DNA from: Pseudomonas sp. | GTDB lineage: Bacteria; Pseudomonadota; Gammaproteobacteria; Pseudomonadales; Pseudomonadaceae | Length of the DNA stretch: 6,145 bases | Direction: 5' to 3' | Assembly (NCBI GenBank): GCA_029239415.1 | Contig: JAQZAY010000235.1 | Coordinates: 1-6,145 of the forward strand | Shown here: one piece after another, positions 1 to 5,996 of the stretch | How positions within the stretch are numbered: the stretch's first letter is position 1 | Layout: each line of letters begins with the position of its first letter | Translations under genes and position numbers: made by a program | Notes under the pieces: generated by a model | Databases searched by the model: none | Told to the model about the DNA's origin: nothing | Seen by the model: only the letters and a program-made list of their open reading frames with translations

Positions 1-806
1 GGCACCTGGAGTTCTTCCTCCCCCCAGGTCTTGTTCACCCGCTGCCCACGCTGCACGGCCGGGCGCTCGGCAATCTCCTCGGCCCAGCGCAGCACATGTG
101 CGTACGACTGGGCATCGAGGAACTCGGCGGCCGAGTACACGTTGTTGCGCACCAGCTGTCCATACCAGGGCCATACCGCAATGTCGGCGATGGTGTAGCT
201 GGCACCGGCCAGGTAGCGGCTTTCGGCAAGGCGGCGGTCAAGGACATCAAGCTGACGCTTGGCCTCCATGGTGAAGCGATCGATCGGGTACTTGAACTTC
301 TCCGGCGCATAGGCATAGAAGTGCCCGAACCCGCCACCCAGATAAGGCGCCGCGCCCATCTGCCAGAACAGCCAGTTGAGCGTCTCGGTACGCCCGGCCG
401 GATCCTTGGGCAGGAATTCGCCGAACTTCTCGGCCAGGTACAGCAGGATCGAGCCCGACTCGAACACGCGCTGCGGCGGCTGCACGCTGCGGTCGAGCAG
501 GGCCGGGATCTTGGAGTTGGGATTGACCTGGACAAAGCCGCTGGAAAACTGGTCGCCCTCGCCGATACGGATCAGCCAGGCATCGTACTCGGCCTCGGTG
601 TGCCCCAGTGCCAGCAGCTCCTCGAGCATGATGGTCACCTTCACGCCATTGGGCGTGGCCAGCGAATACAGCTGCAATGCATGCTCGCCGACCGGCAGCG
701 CCTTGTCATGGGTAGGCCCGGCGACCGGGCGGTTGATGCTGGCGAACTCTCCGGTAGCGGGAGCCGGCTGCCAGACCTTGGGGGGTACATACGGGGTCTT
801 GCTCAT
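1..806 (-). CDS. yghU: YghU-type glutathione S-transferase / disulfide-bond oxidoreductase, C-terminus cut by window edge
   Basis: The reverse strand encodes 268 residues from ATG (806-804) before running off the left edge with no stop. From memory it matches E. coli YghU (288 aa) nearly collinearly, so about 20 C-terminal residues are missing. Visible landmarks are the N-terminal extension with INRPVAGPTH (about 24-33), the thioredoxin-fold TPNG motif at 51-54 supplying the glutathione-contacting Thr and Asn, NPNSKIPAL at 95-103 with the cis-proline, ESGSILLYL at 116-124, and an all-helical C-terminal domain with GGGFGHFY (157-164) and the N-capping segment YTIADIAVWPW (204-214). Family knowledge: YghU/YfcG-type (Nu-class) GSTs are cytosolic, bind two glutathione molecules and reduce disulfides, with peroxidase activity. 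The start is supported by AGGAGG 7 nt upstream. The gene is divergent from the DUF2188 gene. No key residue looks missing. The function inside this organism is inferred. Confidence 0.95.
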   Translation of the reverse strand, partial: MSKTPYVPPKVWQPAPATGEFASINRPVAGPTHDKALPVGEHALQLYSLATPNGVKVTIMLEELLALGHTEAEYDAWLIRIGEGDQFSSGFVQVNPNSKIPALLDRSVQPPQRVFESGSILLYLAEKFGEFLPKDPAGRTETLNWLFWQMGAAPYLGGGFGHFYAYAPEKFKYPIDRFTMEAKRQLDVLDRRLAESRYLAGASYTIADIAVWPWYGQLVRNNVYSAAEFLDAQSYAHVLRWAEEIAERPAVQRGQRVNKTWGEEELQV

Positions 807-813
807 GAACGAA

Positions 814-819
814 CCTCCT
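814..819 (-). promoter_or_regulatory. Ribosome binding site of yghU
   Basis: Read on the minus strand this is a perfect AGGAGG, 7 nt before the ATG at 806. It fixes the yghU start and suggests strong translation initiation. Confidence 0.85.
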
Positions 820-966
820 GGTTAGACGGCGTCACGCGACATCGTACACAAGCCTTTGGCCGATCGTTCCACAAGGCGTTTCATTGGTGCGGCGCATTTT
901 TCGAAACCCCTGTGGCATTGCCGCTGTCAGTGCTTATGCAGCATCTCTGTTCGTAACGATTGATGA

Positions 967-972
967 AAGGAG
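967..972 (+). promoter_or_regulatory. Ribosome binding site of the DUF2188 gene
   Basis: AAGGAG sits 7 nt before the ATG at 980. It selects this start over the in-frame upstream ATG at 884, which lacks such a site and would add 32 residues with no resemblance to the family. Confidence 0.8.
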
Positions 973-979
973 CACCAAG

Positions 980-1204
980 ATGGATTCCTACCACGTCACT
1001 CATACCGAAAATGGCTGGACCTTGAAGAAAGTCGGAGCCGAGCGGGCTTCCAAGCAGGCGGCCACCAAGGACGAGCTGCTCAAGATGCTCCCGGCATTTT
1101 TCGATGGCAAGACCGCCTCGGTGAAAATCCATCTCCAGGATGGCACGATTCAAGAGGAGCGCACCTATCCGCGGTCCGCTGACCCACGGCAGACCGAAGG
1201 CTAG
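980..1204 (+). CDS. DUF2188 small protein
   Basis: Encodes 74 residues starting MDSYHVTHTENGW. The whole protein looks like one DUF2188 domain: an N-terminal strand pair around YHVTHTENGWTLKKVG (4-19), a short helix after AATKDELLKML (27-37), a VKIHLQDG strand-turn (about 48-55), and a basic, Pro-containing tail ending TYPRSADPRQTEG. No signal peptide, membrane segment or catalytic motif is visible, so it is probably cytosolic. DUF2188 proteins are short, widespread in bacteria and of unknown function. The start is fixed by AAGGAG 7 nt upstream. The stop lies 9 nt before the DUF72 gene, so the two are probably co-transcribed. The DUF2188 assignment is by recalled pattern, not by a profile search. 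Confidence 0.85.
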   Translation: MDSYHVTHTENGWTLKKVGAERASKQAATKDELLKMLPAFFDGKTASVKIHLQDGTIQEERTYPRSADPRQTEG

Positions 1205-1213
1205 GGCCTGTCG

Positions 1214-1948
1214 ATGAGCAGCCAGCCTGCTCTGCATCTCGGCTGCGCAGGCTGGAGCCTGTCGCGCGCCTTTCTCGCGGCGTTTCCCGAACAGGGCTCG
1301 CACCTGCAACGGTACGCCGCCATCCTGCCGGCGGTGGAGATCAATACCTCCTTCTATCGCCCCCACAAGCCCGAGACCTATCGCCGCTGGGCCGACGCCG
1401 TTCCCGAGCACTTCCGCTTTTCGGTGAAGGTGCCCAGGGCAATCACCCATGAACGGCGACTGGTCGAGTGCGAGGCCTTGCTCCAGGCGTTCCTGGACGA
1501 GTGCGGCGAGCTTGGCGAACGCCTTGGCTGCCTGCTGGTGCAATTGCCGCCTTCGCTGGCCTACGCGCCAGACGAGGCGGGCACTTTTCTCCAGGCCTTG
1601 CGCCAGCGCTTTGCCGGAAGCATCGCGCTCGAGCCGCGCCATCGCTCCTGGCTCGAGGCCACACCGCTGCTGGTCGACCTTCGTATTGCCCAGGTCGCCG
1701 CGGACCCCGCGCGGATCGGCAGCGACAGCCAGCCCGGCGGCTGGAGCGGCCTGCAGTACTGGCGCCTGCATGGGTCGCCGCGCATCTACTACAGCGACTA
1801 CGGCCCGGATTACCTGCAGCGTCTAGGCGCGCGGTTGCGCCAGAGCACCCAGGCGGGGATTCCCACCTGGTGCATTTTCGACAACACGGCCGCGGGCGCG
1901 GCGCTGGGCAACGCGCTGCAGGTACAGGCAGGACTGGCGGCGCCGTGA
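1214..1948 (+). CDS. DUF72 family protein (YecE-like)
   Basis: Encodes 244 residues, near the usual 240-300 for the family. DUF72 landmarks appear in order: LHLGCAGWS near the N-terminus (7-15), VEINTSFYRP (41-50), FRFSVKVPRAITHERRL (67-83), LGCLLVQLPPSL (104-115), the EPRHRSW segment (140-146), YWRLHGSPRIYYSDY (182-196) and WCIFDNTAAGAALGNAL (219-235). Family knowledge: DUF72 proteins adopt a TIM-barrel-like fold with a conserved polar pocket suggestive of an enzyme, but no reaction is established. No signal peptide is seen, so it is presumed cytosolic. It starts 9 nt after the DUF2188 stop, with only a weak AGGG (1203-1206) as ribosome site, consistent with translational coupling. The c-di-GMP enzyme gene follows 87 bp later on the same strand; no terminator was seen between them, so read-through is possible. 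Confidence 0.93.
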   Translation: MSSQPALHLGCAGWSLSRAFLAAFPEQGSHLQRYAAILPAVEINTSFYRPHKPETYRRWADAVPEHFRFSVKVPRAITHERRLVECEALLQAFLDECGELGERLGCLLVQLPPSLAYAPDEAGTFLQALRQRFAGSIALEPRHRSWLEATPLLVDLRIAQVAADPARIGSDSQPGGWSGLQYWRLHGSPRIYYSDYGPDYLQRLGARLRQSTQAGIPTWCIFDNTAAGAALGNALQVQAGLAAP

Positions 1949-2025
1949 TGGCCTTGGCACCTCTCGTCAGTTGCCGTGAGCGCATGGGCTTCGAGCCGGT
2001 CAATTCCAGGACAGCCCAAGGGCAT

Positions 2026-2030
2026 AGGTG
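2026..2030 (+). promoter_or_regulatory. Ribosome binding site that decides the start of the c-di-GMP enzyme gene
   Basis: AGGTG lies 5 nt before ATG 2036 and matches the 3' part of the Shine-Dalgarno consensus AGGAGGTG at the spacing expected for that part. It favours ATG 2036 over the in-frame GTG at 1976, which has no comparable site. Confidence 0.6.
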
Positions 2031-2035
2031 GACGA

Positions 2036-4606
2036 ATGGAAGCAGTCGACGACAAGCGTGCAGTCAGTCGCAAAGTGATCACGCGACGCTTGATCCTGAT
2101 GTTCGCAGGCCTGATGGGCCTGGCCCTGGCGGTGGGTGTGACATCCTTGTATCGCATCGCCGGCACGCTGGACGAGCGCGAGGTCACCCAGAGCCGCTTC
2201 CATGCCCAGTCGGCGCTGCAAGGGCTGCGCAAGACCCAGGAAGCGTTCCTGCTCAGCTATGCCTTCTGGCAAGTGGCCTACGATCATCTCGAGGGTTCGG
2301 TCGATCTGCGCTGGGCCTATGAGCAAGACAACGTCGGCCCTACGCTCTACAACAACAGTGGCTATGAGGGCGTGTTCATCATCGACGACGCCAGGACGGC
2401 GTACGCGATGCTCGATGGCCAGTTGAGCGACGCGCCGATCGAGCAGTTCACCGAAGCCAAGGCGCAAATCCTCCAGCAGGCCCGGCTGGCGTCGCAGCGT
2501 GACCAGGCCGCCTCCGGCTTCGTGATGTTCCGTGGCCGGCCGGCGCTGTTCGTGGCCGCCGTCATCCGCCCTCCGGCGATGCCTCACCACCTGCCGGCGC
2601 CTCGCTCTGTGATGACCTTCATCCACCCCCTGACCCCGGCGTTTCTCGAACCGCTGGGCAACAGCGTGGGCCTGCAAGGGTTCGCAGTCAGTGCAGCGGA
2701 CAGCGTCACCCCGGACCGCGGCTACCTGGCCCTGGAGGATACCGGCCATGGGCTGGGCTGGCAGATCCACCGCCCCGGCACCGAGCTGGTATGGGCGGTG
2801 GTGCCGCCGCTGGCCGTGGCCTTGGCATTCATCCTGGTGATGATGGGCGTGCTGGGGCGGTTCGCCGTGCGCAGCAGCGCCCGCGTCGACCGCAGCTACC
2901 AGCAGCTGGCCGAATCCAGGGACGCGCTGGAGATCAGCGAAGAGCGCTTCAGGGCCGTGGCCGAAAGCGCCTCGGACTGGATATGGGAAACCGATGCCGA
3001 GCTGCGGATCACCTACCTGTCGGGACGATTCCAGGAGGTTACCGGACTTGCGGTGGATGCCTGGCTGGGCCGCTCGATCAAGGACTTGTTCGAGTGCGAC
3101 ACCGGGCGGGTCGCGCACTGGTTGCAGCAACTGGCGGTCTCCGACGCGGCCGGCAGCCTGCGTTGCCAGTACCACGACAGCCTGGAGCAACTGCGCATCT
3201 GCCGGGTCTCGGCGCGGGCGATCCTGCATGGGGGCGAGCACGAGGGCTTTCGCGGCACCAGCACCGACATCACCGACGAAGTCGCGGCCCATGCACAGAT
3301 CCAGCACCTGTCGCAACACGACGCGCTCACTGGCCTGCCCAATCGCAACAAGCTGTTCCGGTTCATCGAGCAGACCCTGCAGGGCCCGGACCATCCACAG
3401 CTGGCCGTGCTGATGCTCGACCTCGACAACTTCAAGTCGATCAACGACAGCCTCGGTCATTCGGCCGGGGACGCGGTGCTGATCGAGGTGGCAAGCCGGC
3501 TCAACGGCGTGACGCGCGAAACCGACCTGGTGGCACGCCTGGGTGGCGACGAATTCATCGTGGTGCTCACCCAGCCGGGCCCGCGCGAAACGCTGGACCG
3601 TTTCTGCGAGCGACTGGTCCAGAGCCTGCGGGCGCCGCTCGCGCTGGAAGACCAGCAGGTGCGCATGAGCGCGAGCCTGGGCGTGGCGTTGTCGAGCGAA
3701 TACGGCAGCCAGCCCTCGGAGCTGATCAAGTACGCCGACCTGGCCCTGTACAGCGCCAAGGCCGCAGGCAAGGGTACTTGGCGCTATTTCTCGGCGCAGC
3801 ACAACGAAGCGCTGCTGGGCAAGCGCAACCTGGAGCGCGAGCTGCGCGAGGGCATCGCCAGAAACCAGCTGGTGCTGCATTTCCAGCCGCGCTTCAGGGT
3901 CGACGGCGTCACCGTGGCTTCGGCCGAGGCGCTGGTGCGCTGGCAGCATCCCCAGCGCGGCCTGATGCGCCCCGACGAATTCATCGCGCTGGCCGAGGAA
4001 TCCGACCTGATCGTGCTGCTGGGCAACTGGGTGATTCGCGAAGCCTGCGCCCGTGCCCGCGACTGGCCGCTGCAGGTGATGGTCTCGGTCAACATGTCGC
4101 CTGCGCAGTTCAGCCGCAGCGACGTGGTCAGGGACGTGCGCGAGGCCCTGATCGAAACCCGCTTGCCGGCCCACCGCCTGGAGCTGGAGGTGACCGAGAA
4201 CGTCATGCTCAATGACATCGAAGGCGCGCTGCACACCATGAACGCCCTCAAGGAGCTGGGCGTGCGCCTGAACATGGACGACTTCGGCACCGGTTACTCC
4301 TCGCTTGGCTACCTGCGCACCTATCCCTTCGACAGCATCAAGATCGACAAGCGCTTCGTGCAGTCGCTGGGCAAGAGCGAGCGCGACCGCAGCGTGGTGC
4401 AGGCCATCATCAATCTGGGCAATGCCATGGGCATGACCGTCACTGCCGAAGGCGTCGAGACCCAGGACCAGCTCAACCTGCTCAGTGCCGACCAATGCCA
4501 CGAGGTGCAAGGCTTCCTGCTCAGCAGGCCAATCGACAATGACGCGCTGGTGCGGCTCATGGGCAAGCTGGAAGTCGATGCAGGTGCGTATTCCGCCGCG
4601 CAATGA
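2036..4606 (+). CDS. Membrane CHASE4-PAS-GGDEF-EAL cyclic-di-GMP synthase/phosphodiesterase
   Basis: Encodes 856 residues. After a basic N-terminus, TM1 (about 18-38) is followed by a periplasmic sensor (about 40-250) resembling CHASE4 (LLSYAFWQVAYDHLEG region 72-87, NNSGYEGVFIID 106-117), then TM2 (about 252-274). No HAMP domain is evident; a short helical linker leads to PAS (about 303-415). The GGDEF domain (about 424-590) has HDALTGLPNR, LDLDNFKSIND and an intact GGDEF at 503-507. An RETD inhibitory site (494-497) lies exactly five residues before it, so product inhibition is expected. The EAL domain (about 595-840) keeps E631-A-L, N686, E718, D748-D749, K769, E805 and Q825, the metal and catalytic set of active phosphodiesterases. 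Both activities are therefore possible; which dominates cannot be read from sequence. A GTG start at 1976 would add 20 residues. The gene is likely monocistronic or co-transcribed with the DUF72 gene upstream. Confidence 0.95.
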   Translation: MEAVDDKRAVSRKVITRRLILMFAGLMGLALAVGVTSLYRIAGTLDEREVTQSRFHAQSALQGLRKTQEAFLLSYAFWQVAYDHLEGSVDLRWAYEQDNVGPTLYNNSGYEGVFIIDDARTAYAMLDGQLSDAPIEQFTEAKAQILQQARLASQRDQAASGFVMFRGRPALFVAAVIRPPAMPHHLPAPRSVMTFIHPLTPAFLEPLGNSVGLQGFAVSAADSVTPDRGYLALEDTGHGLGWQIHRPGTELVWAVVPPLAVALAFILVMMGVLGRFAVRSSARVDRSYQQLAESRDALEISEERFRAVAESASDWIWETDAELRITYLSGRFQEVTGLAVDAWLGRSIKDLFECDTGRVAHWLQQLAVSDAAGSLRCQYHDSLEQLRICRVSARAILHGGEHEGFRGTSTDITDEVAAHAQIQHLSQHDALTGLPNRNKLFRFIEQTLQGPDHPQLAVLMLDLDNFKSINDSLGHSAGDAVLIEVASRLNGVTRETDLVARLGGDEFIVVLTQPGPRETLDRFCERLVQSLRAPLALEDQQVRMSASLGVALSSEYGSQPSELIKYADLALYSAKAAGKGTWRYFSAQHNEALLGKRNLERELREGIARNQLVLHFQPRFRVDGVTVASAEALVRWQHPQRGLMRPDEFIALAEESDLIVLLGNWVIREACARARDWPLQVMVSVNMSPAQFSRSDVVRDVREALIETRLPAHRLELEVTENVMLNDIEGALHTMNALKELGVRLNMDDFGTGYSSLGYLRTYPFDSIKIDKRFVQSLGKSERDRSVVQAIINLGNAMGMTVTAEGVETQDQLNLLSADQCHEVQGFLLSRPIDNDALVRLMGKLEVDAGAYSAAQ

Positions 4607-4635
4607 GCTAATTGCTTGCACAGGGTGAAATCATT

Positions 4636-4649
4636 GTGCTACCTAGCAC
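4636..4649 (+). repeat. Short inverted repeat after the c-di-GMP enzyme gene; weak terminator or operator
   Basis: GTGCTA (4636-4641) and TAGCAC (4644-4649) are perfect inverted copies separated by CC. As RNA this would be a 5-bp stem with a 4-nt loop, and a run of four T follows at 4654-4657. The stem is too short and the T run too short and displaced for a confident intrinsic terminator. Lying 30 bp past the stop and just before the candidate rsb promoter, it could equally be a protein-binding dyad. Confidence 0.35.
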
Positions 4650-4654
4650 CAGCT

Positions 4655-4682
4655 TTTACGCACGGGCGAAAATTCTTACACT
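4655..4682 (+). promoter_or_regulatory. Candidate promoter of the rsbRST operon
   Basis: TTTACG (4655-4660, four of six matches to the sigma-70 -35) and TACACT (4677-4682, four of six to the -10) are 16 bp apart in the most AT-rich stretch of the window. TACACT is also compatible with RpoS-type -10 elements. Transcription would start near 4689, giving a leader of roughly 90 nt that contains the inverted repeat at 4723-4753. This is motif evidence only. Confidence 0.4.
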
Positions 4683-4722
4683 GCCTGAACAACTATTCTT
4701 ACTGAAAAATGTCATTGTTTTC

Positions 4723-4753
4723 CGAACCGGGCGATTCTCGAGGTGCCGGTTCG
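4723..4753 (+). repeat. 8-bp perfect inverted repeat in the rsbR leader
   Basis: CGAACCGG (4723-4730) and CCGGTTCG (4746-4753) are perfect inverted copies around a 15-nt spacer, which itself contains the palindrome CTCGAG (4737-4742). The right arm ends 9 nt before the rsbR ribosome site. It may be an operator, or a leader hairpin affecting access to the ribosome site. No T run follows, so it is not an intrinsic terminator. Confidence 0.55.
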
Positions 4754-4762
4754 AATACGTTC

Positions 4763-4767
4763 AGGAG
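4763..4767 (+). promoter_or_regulatory. Ribosome binding site of rsbR
   Basis: AGGAG lies 10 nt before ATG 4778, slightly longer than optimal spacing. It supports ATG 4778 over the in-frame ATG at 4709, which has only A-rich sequence in front of it. Confidence 0.7.
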
Positions 4768-4777
4768 CGAAACATAC

Positions 4778-5629
4778 ATGGCAGCACTGCACACCAGCAC
4801 TCTGGAAGCGATCAAAGGCAACCAGGCTCAACTGCTCAACGAATGGATCGCTGGCCAAGAGGCTGCTGGCGCCATTCGCAATCTCAAGCCCGAAGAGCTC
4901 AAGCAACAGGCCGGCGACTTCCTGCACCTGCTGCTCCAGGCCCTCGAGGCCAACAGCGGTGCCAACATCGCGGCCCAGGGTTGGGACAACGTTCGCCTGT
5001 TCCTGGAGAAACTGTCCACCAGCCGCGCGCTGCTCGGCCACGATTCGCACCAGACCGCCTATTTCATCTTTGCGCTCAAGGGTCCGCTGTTCAACCTCCT
5101 GCAGCGCCGCTACAGCGACGAGCCGTCGTTGCTCGCCGAGCAGCTCATGCAGGTCTCCGAACTGCTGGACATGCTGGGCATGCACACCGTGCGCACCTTC
5201 CAGAAATCCCGTGAATCGGTGATCAAGCGCCAGCAGGAAGAACTGCTCGAGCTGTCGACTCCTGTAGTCAAGCTGTGGGACGGTGTCCTGGCGCTGCCAA
5301 TGATCGGCACGCTGGACTCGCAACGCACCCAGGTAGTGATGGAATCGCTGCTGCAGCGCATCGTCGACACCGGCTCTGAAATCGCCATCATCGACATCAC
5401 TGGCGTCCCGACCGTCGACACGCTGGTCGCCCAGCACCTGCTCAAGACCGTCACCGCCATTCGCCTGATGGGTGCAGACTGCATCATCAGCGGCGTGCGC
5501 CCGCAGATCGCCCAGACCATCGTGCACCTGGGGCTGGACCTCCAGGGCGTGGTGACCAAGGCAAATCTGGCCGACGCACTGAAGCTTGCTCTGTCGCGAC
5601 TCGGCGTGAGCCTGAGCAAGGCGAACTGA
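4778..5629 (+). CDS. rsbR: RsbR-like stressosome scaffold/sensor protein (RsbRD-type N-terminal domain + STAS)
   Basis: Encodes 283 residues. The N-terminal part (about 8-150) is all-helical and resembles the RsbRD_N domain (LLNEWI at 19-24, then long amphipathic helices), a candidate sensory region with no visible cofactor motif. A linker rich in Gln and Glu (about 148-160) leads to a C-terminal STAS domain (about 160-275). That domain closely follows Bacillus RsbRA: LPMIGTLDSQR (173-183), IIDITGVPTVDT (204-215), then GVRPQIAQTIVHLGLDL (239-255). Aligned by motif and 34-residue spacing, the two RsbT phosphorylation sites T171 and T205 of RsbRA correspond here to S181 and T215. Family role: RsbR and RsbS build a large cytoplasmic complex that holds RsbT until stress triggers phosphorylation and release. 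The start follows AGGAG. The rsbS gene follows 4 bp after the stop. The ligand or stress sensed cannot be inferred. Confidence 0.92.
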   Translation: MAALHTSTLEAIKGNQAQLLNEWIAGQEAAGAIRNLKPEELKQQAGDFLHLLLQALEANSGANIAAQGWDNVRLFLEKLSTSRALLGHDSHQTAYFIFALKGPLFNLLQRRYSDEPSLLAEQLMQVSELLDMLGMHTVRTFQKSRESVIKRQQEELLELSTPVVKLWDGVLALPMIGTLDSQRTQVVMESLLQRIVDTGSEIAIIDITGVPTVDTLVAQHLLKTVTAIRLMGADCIISGVRPQIAQTIVHLGLDLQGVVTKANLADALKLALSRLGVSLSKAN

Positions 5630-5633
5630 GCCC

Positions 5634-5996
5634 ATGGAGCGCATCCCGATCCTACAGATGGGCGACTTCCTGCTGGTGACCATCCAGGTCGACATGCATG
5701 ACCAGCTCGCCCTGACCTTGCAGGACGACCTGTCCGAACGCATCAGCCGCACCTCCGCGCGCGGCGTGCTGATCGACATCTCGGCCCTGGACATGGTCGA
5801 TTCCTTCATCGGCCGCATGATCGGCACCATCTCCGGCCTGTCCAAGATCATGGACGCCGAAACCGTGCTGGTCGGCATGCAGCCCTCGGTGGCGATCACC
5901 CTGGTCGAGCTCGGCATGAACCTGCCCGGGGTGATCACGGCGCTCAACGTCGAGCGCGGCATGAAACTGCTACAGGACCGGGTGCGCGCGCAATGA
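5634..5996 (+). CDS. rsbS: RsbS-like single-domain STAS stressosome protein
   Basis: Encodes 120 residues, essentially the same length as Bacillus RsbS (about 121) and collinear with it: ERIPILQMGDFLLVTIQ at 2-18, LTLQDDL (27-33), GVLIDISALDMVDSFIGR (44-61), then VGMQPSVAITLVELGMNL (78-95). S57 in VDSFIG aligns with Bacillus RsbS S59, the residue phosphorylated by RsbT and dephosphorylated by the RsbX phosphatase. The whole protein is one STAS domain without a sensor, as expected for the invariant stressosome core subunit. It begins 4 nt after the rsbR stop with only a weak AAGG (5618-5621) 12 nt upstream, and overlaps the next gene by 4 nt, so translation is probably coupled along the operon. 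Cytosolic. Identity as RsbS rather than a generic anti-anti-sigma factor is supported by length, S57 context and neighbours. Confidence 0.94.
   Translation: MERIPILQMGDFLLVTIQVDMHDQLALTLQDDLSERISRTSARGVLIDISALDMVDSFIGRMIGTISGLSKIMDAETVLVGMQPSVAITLVELGMNLPGVITALNVERGMKLLQDRVRAQ

Larger units (their letters stand above)
807..979. promoter_or_regulatory. Divergent intergenic region between yghU and the DUF2188 gene
   Basis: These 173 bp separate two divergent genes and so must hold the promoter for yghU and probably one for the DUF2188-DUF72 pair. On the minus strand a TACGAT (-10-like, plus-strand positions 840-845) lies about 35 nt before yghU, but no good -35 is seen at 16-18 bp from it. On the plus strand TTGCCG (918-923) could be a -35, but the hexamer 17 bp further on (GCATCT) is poor. 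No clear operator or terminator was found. The promoter role rests on gene orientation, not on a convincing motif. Confidence 0.4.

Noticed and set aside
96..956. A 286-residue plus-strand open frame across the yghU region
   Set aside because: The minus strand encodes a near full-length YghU with conserved glutathione-site motifs; the plus frame has no family resemblance.
881..1771. A 296-residue minus-strand open frame opposite the DUF2188 and DUF72 genes
   Set aside because: Composition is typical of a shadow frame and the plus-strand proteins match known families.
1954..1974. Sigma-54-like halves TTGGCAC and TTGC upstream of the c-di-GMP enzyme gene
   Set aside because: The GG and GC doublets are separated by 15 nt rather than the required 10, so this cannot be a -24/-12 promoter.
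2000..4621. An 873-residue open frame on the minus strand opposite almost the entire c-di-GMP enzyme gene
   Set aside because: Its translation is low-complexity, rich in Gln, His, Ala and Arg and without domain motifs, while the plus strand carries unmistakable CHASE4/PAS/GGDEF/EAL motifs. Long antisense frames are common opposite GC-rich genes.
4724..4754. AlgU/ECF-type promoter starting at GAACCG
   Set aside because: The only TCTGA-like match downstream (TTCGA at 4750) is 20 nt away, outside the 16-17 nt spacing required.
4709..4777. A 23-residue N-terminal extension of RsbR from ATG 4709
   Set aside because: No ribosome site precedes 4709, the extension lacks family similarity, and ATG 4778 has AGGAG and starts directly at the predicted domain.
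4612..5214. A 200-residue plus-strand open frame overlapping rsbR
   Set aside because: It is a different frame of rsbR, rich in Arg, Gln and Ala, without domain motifs.
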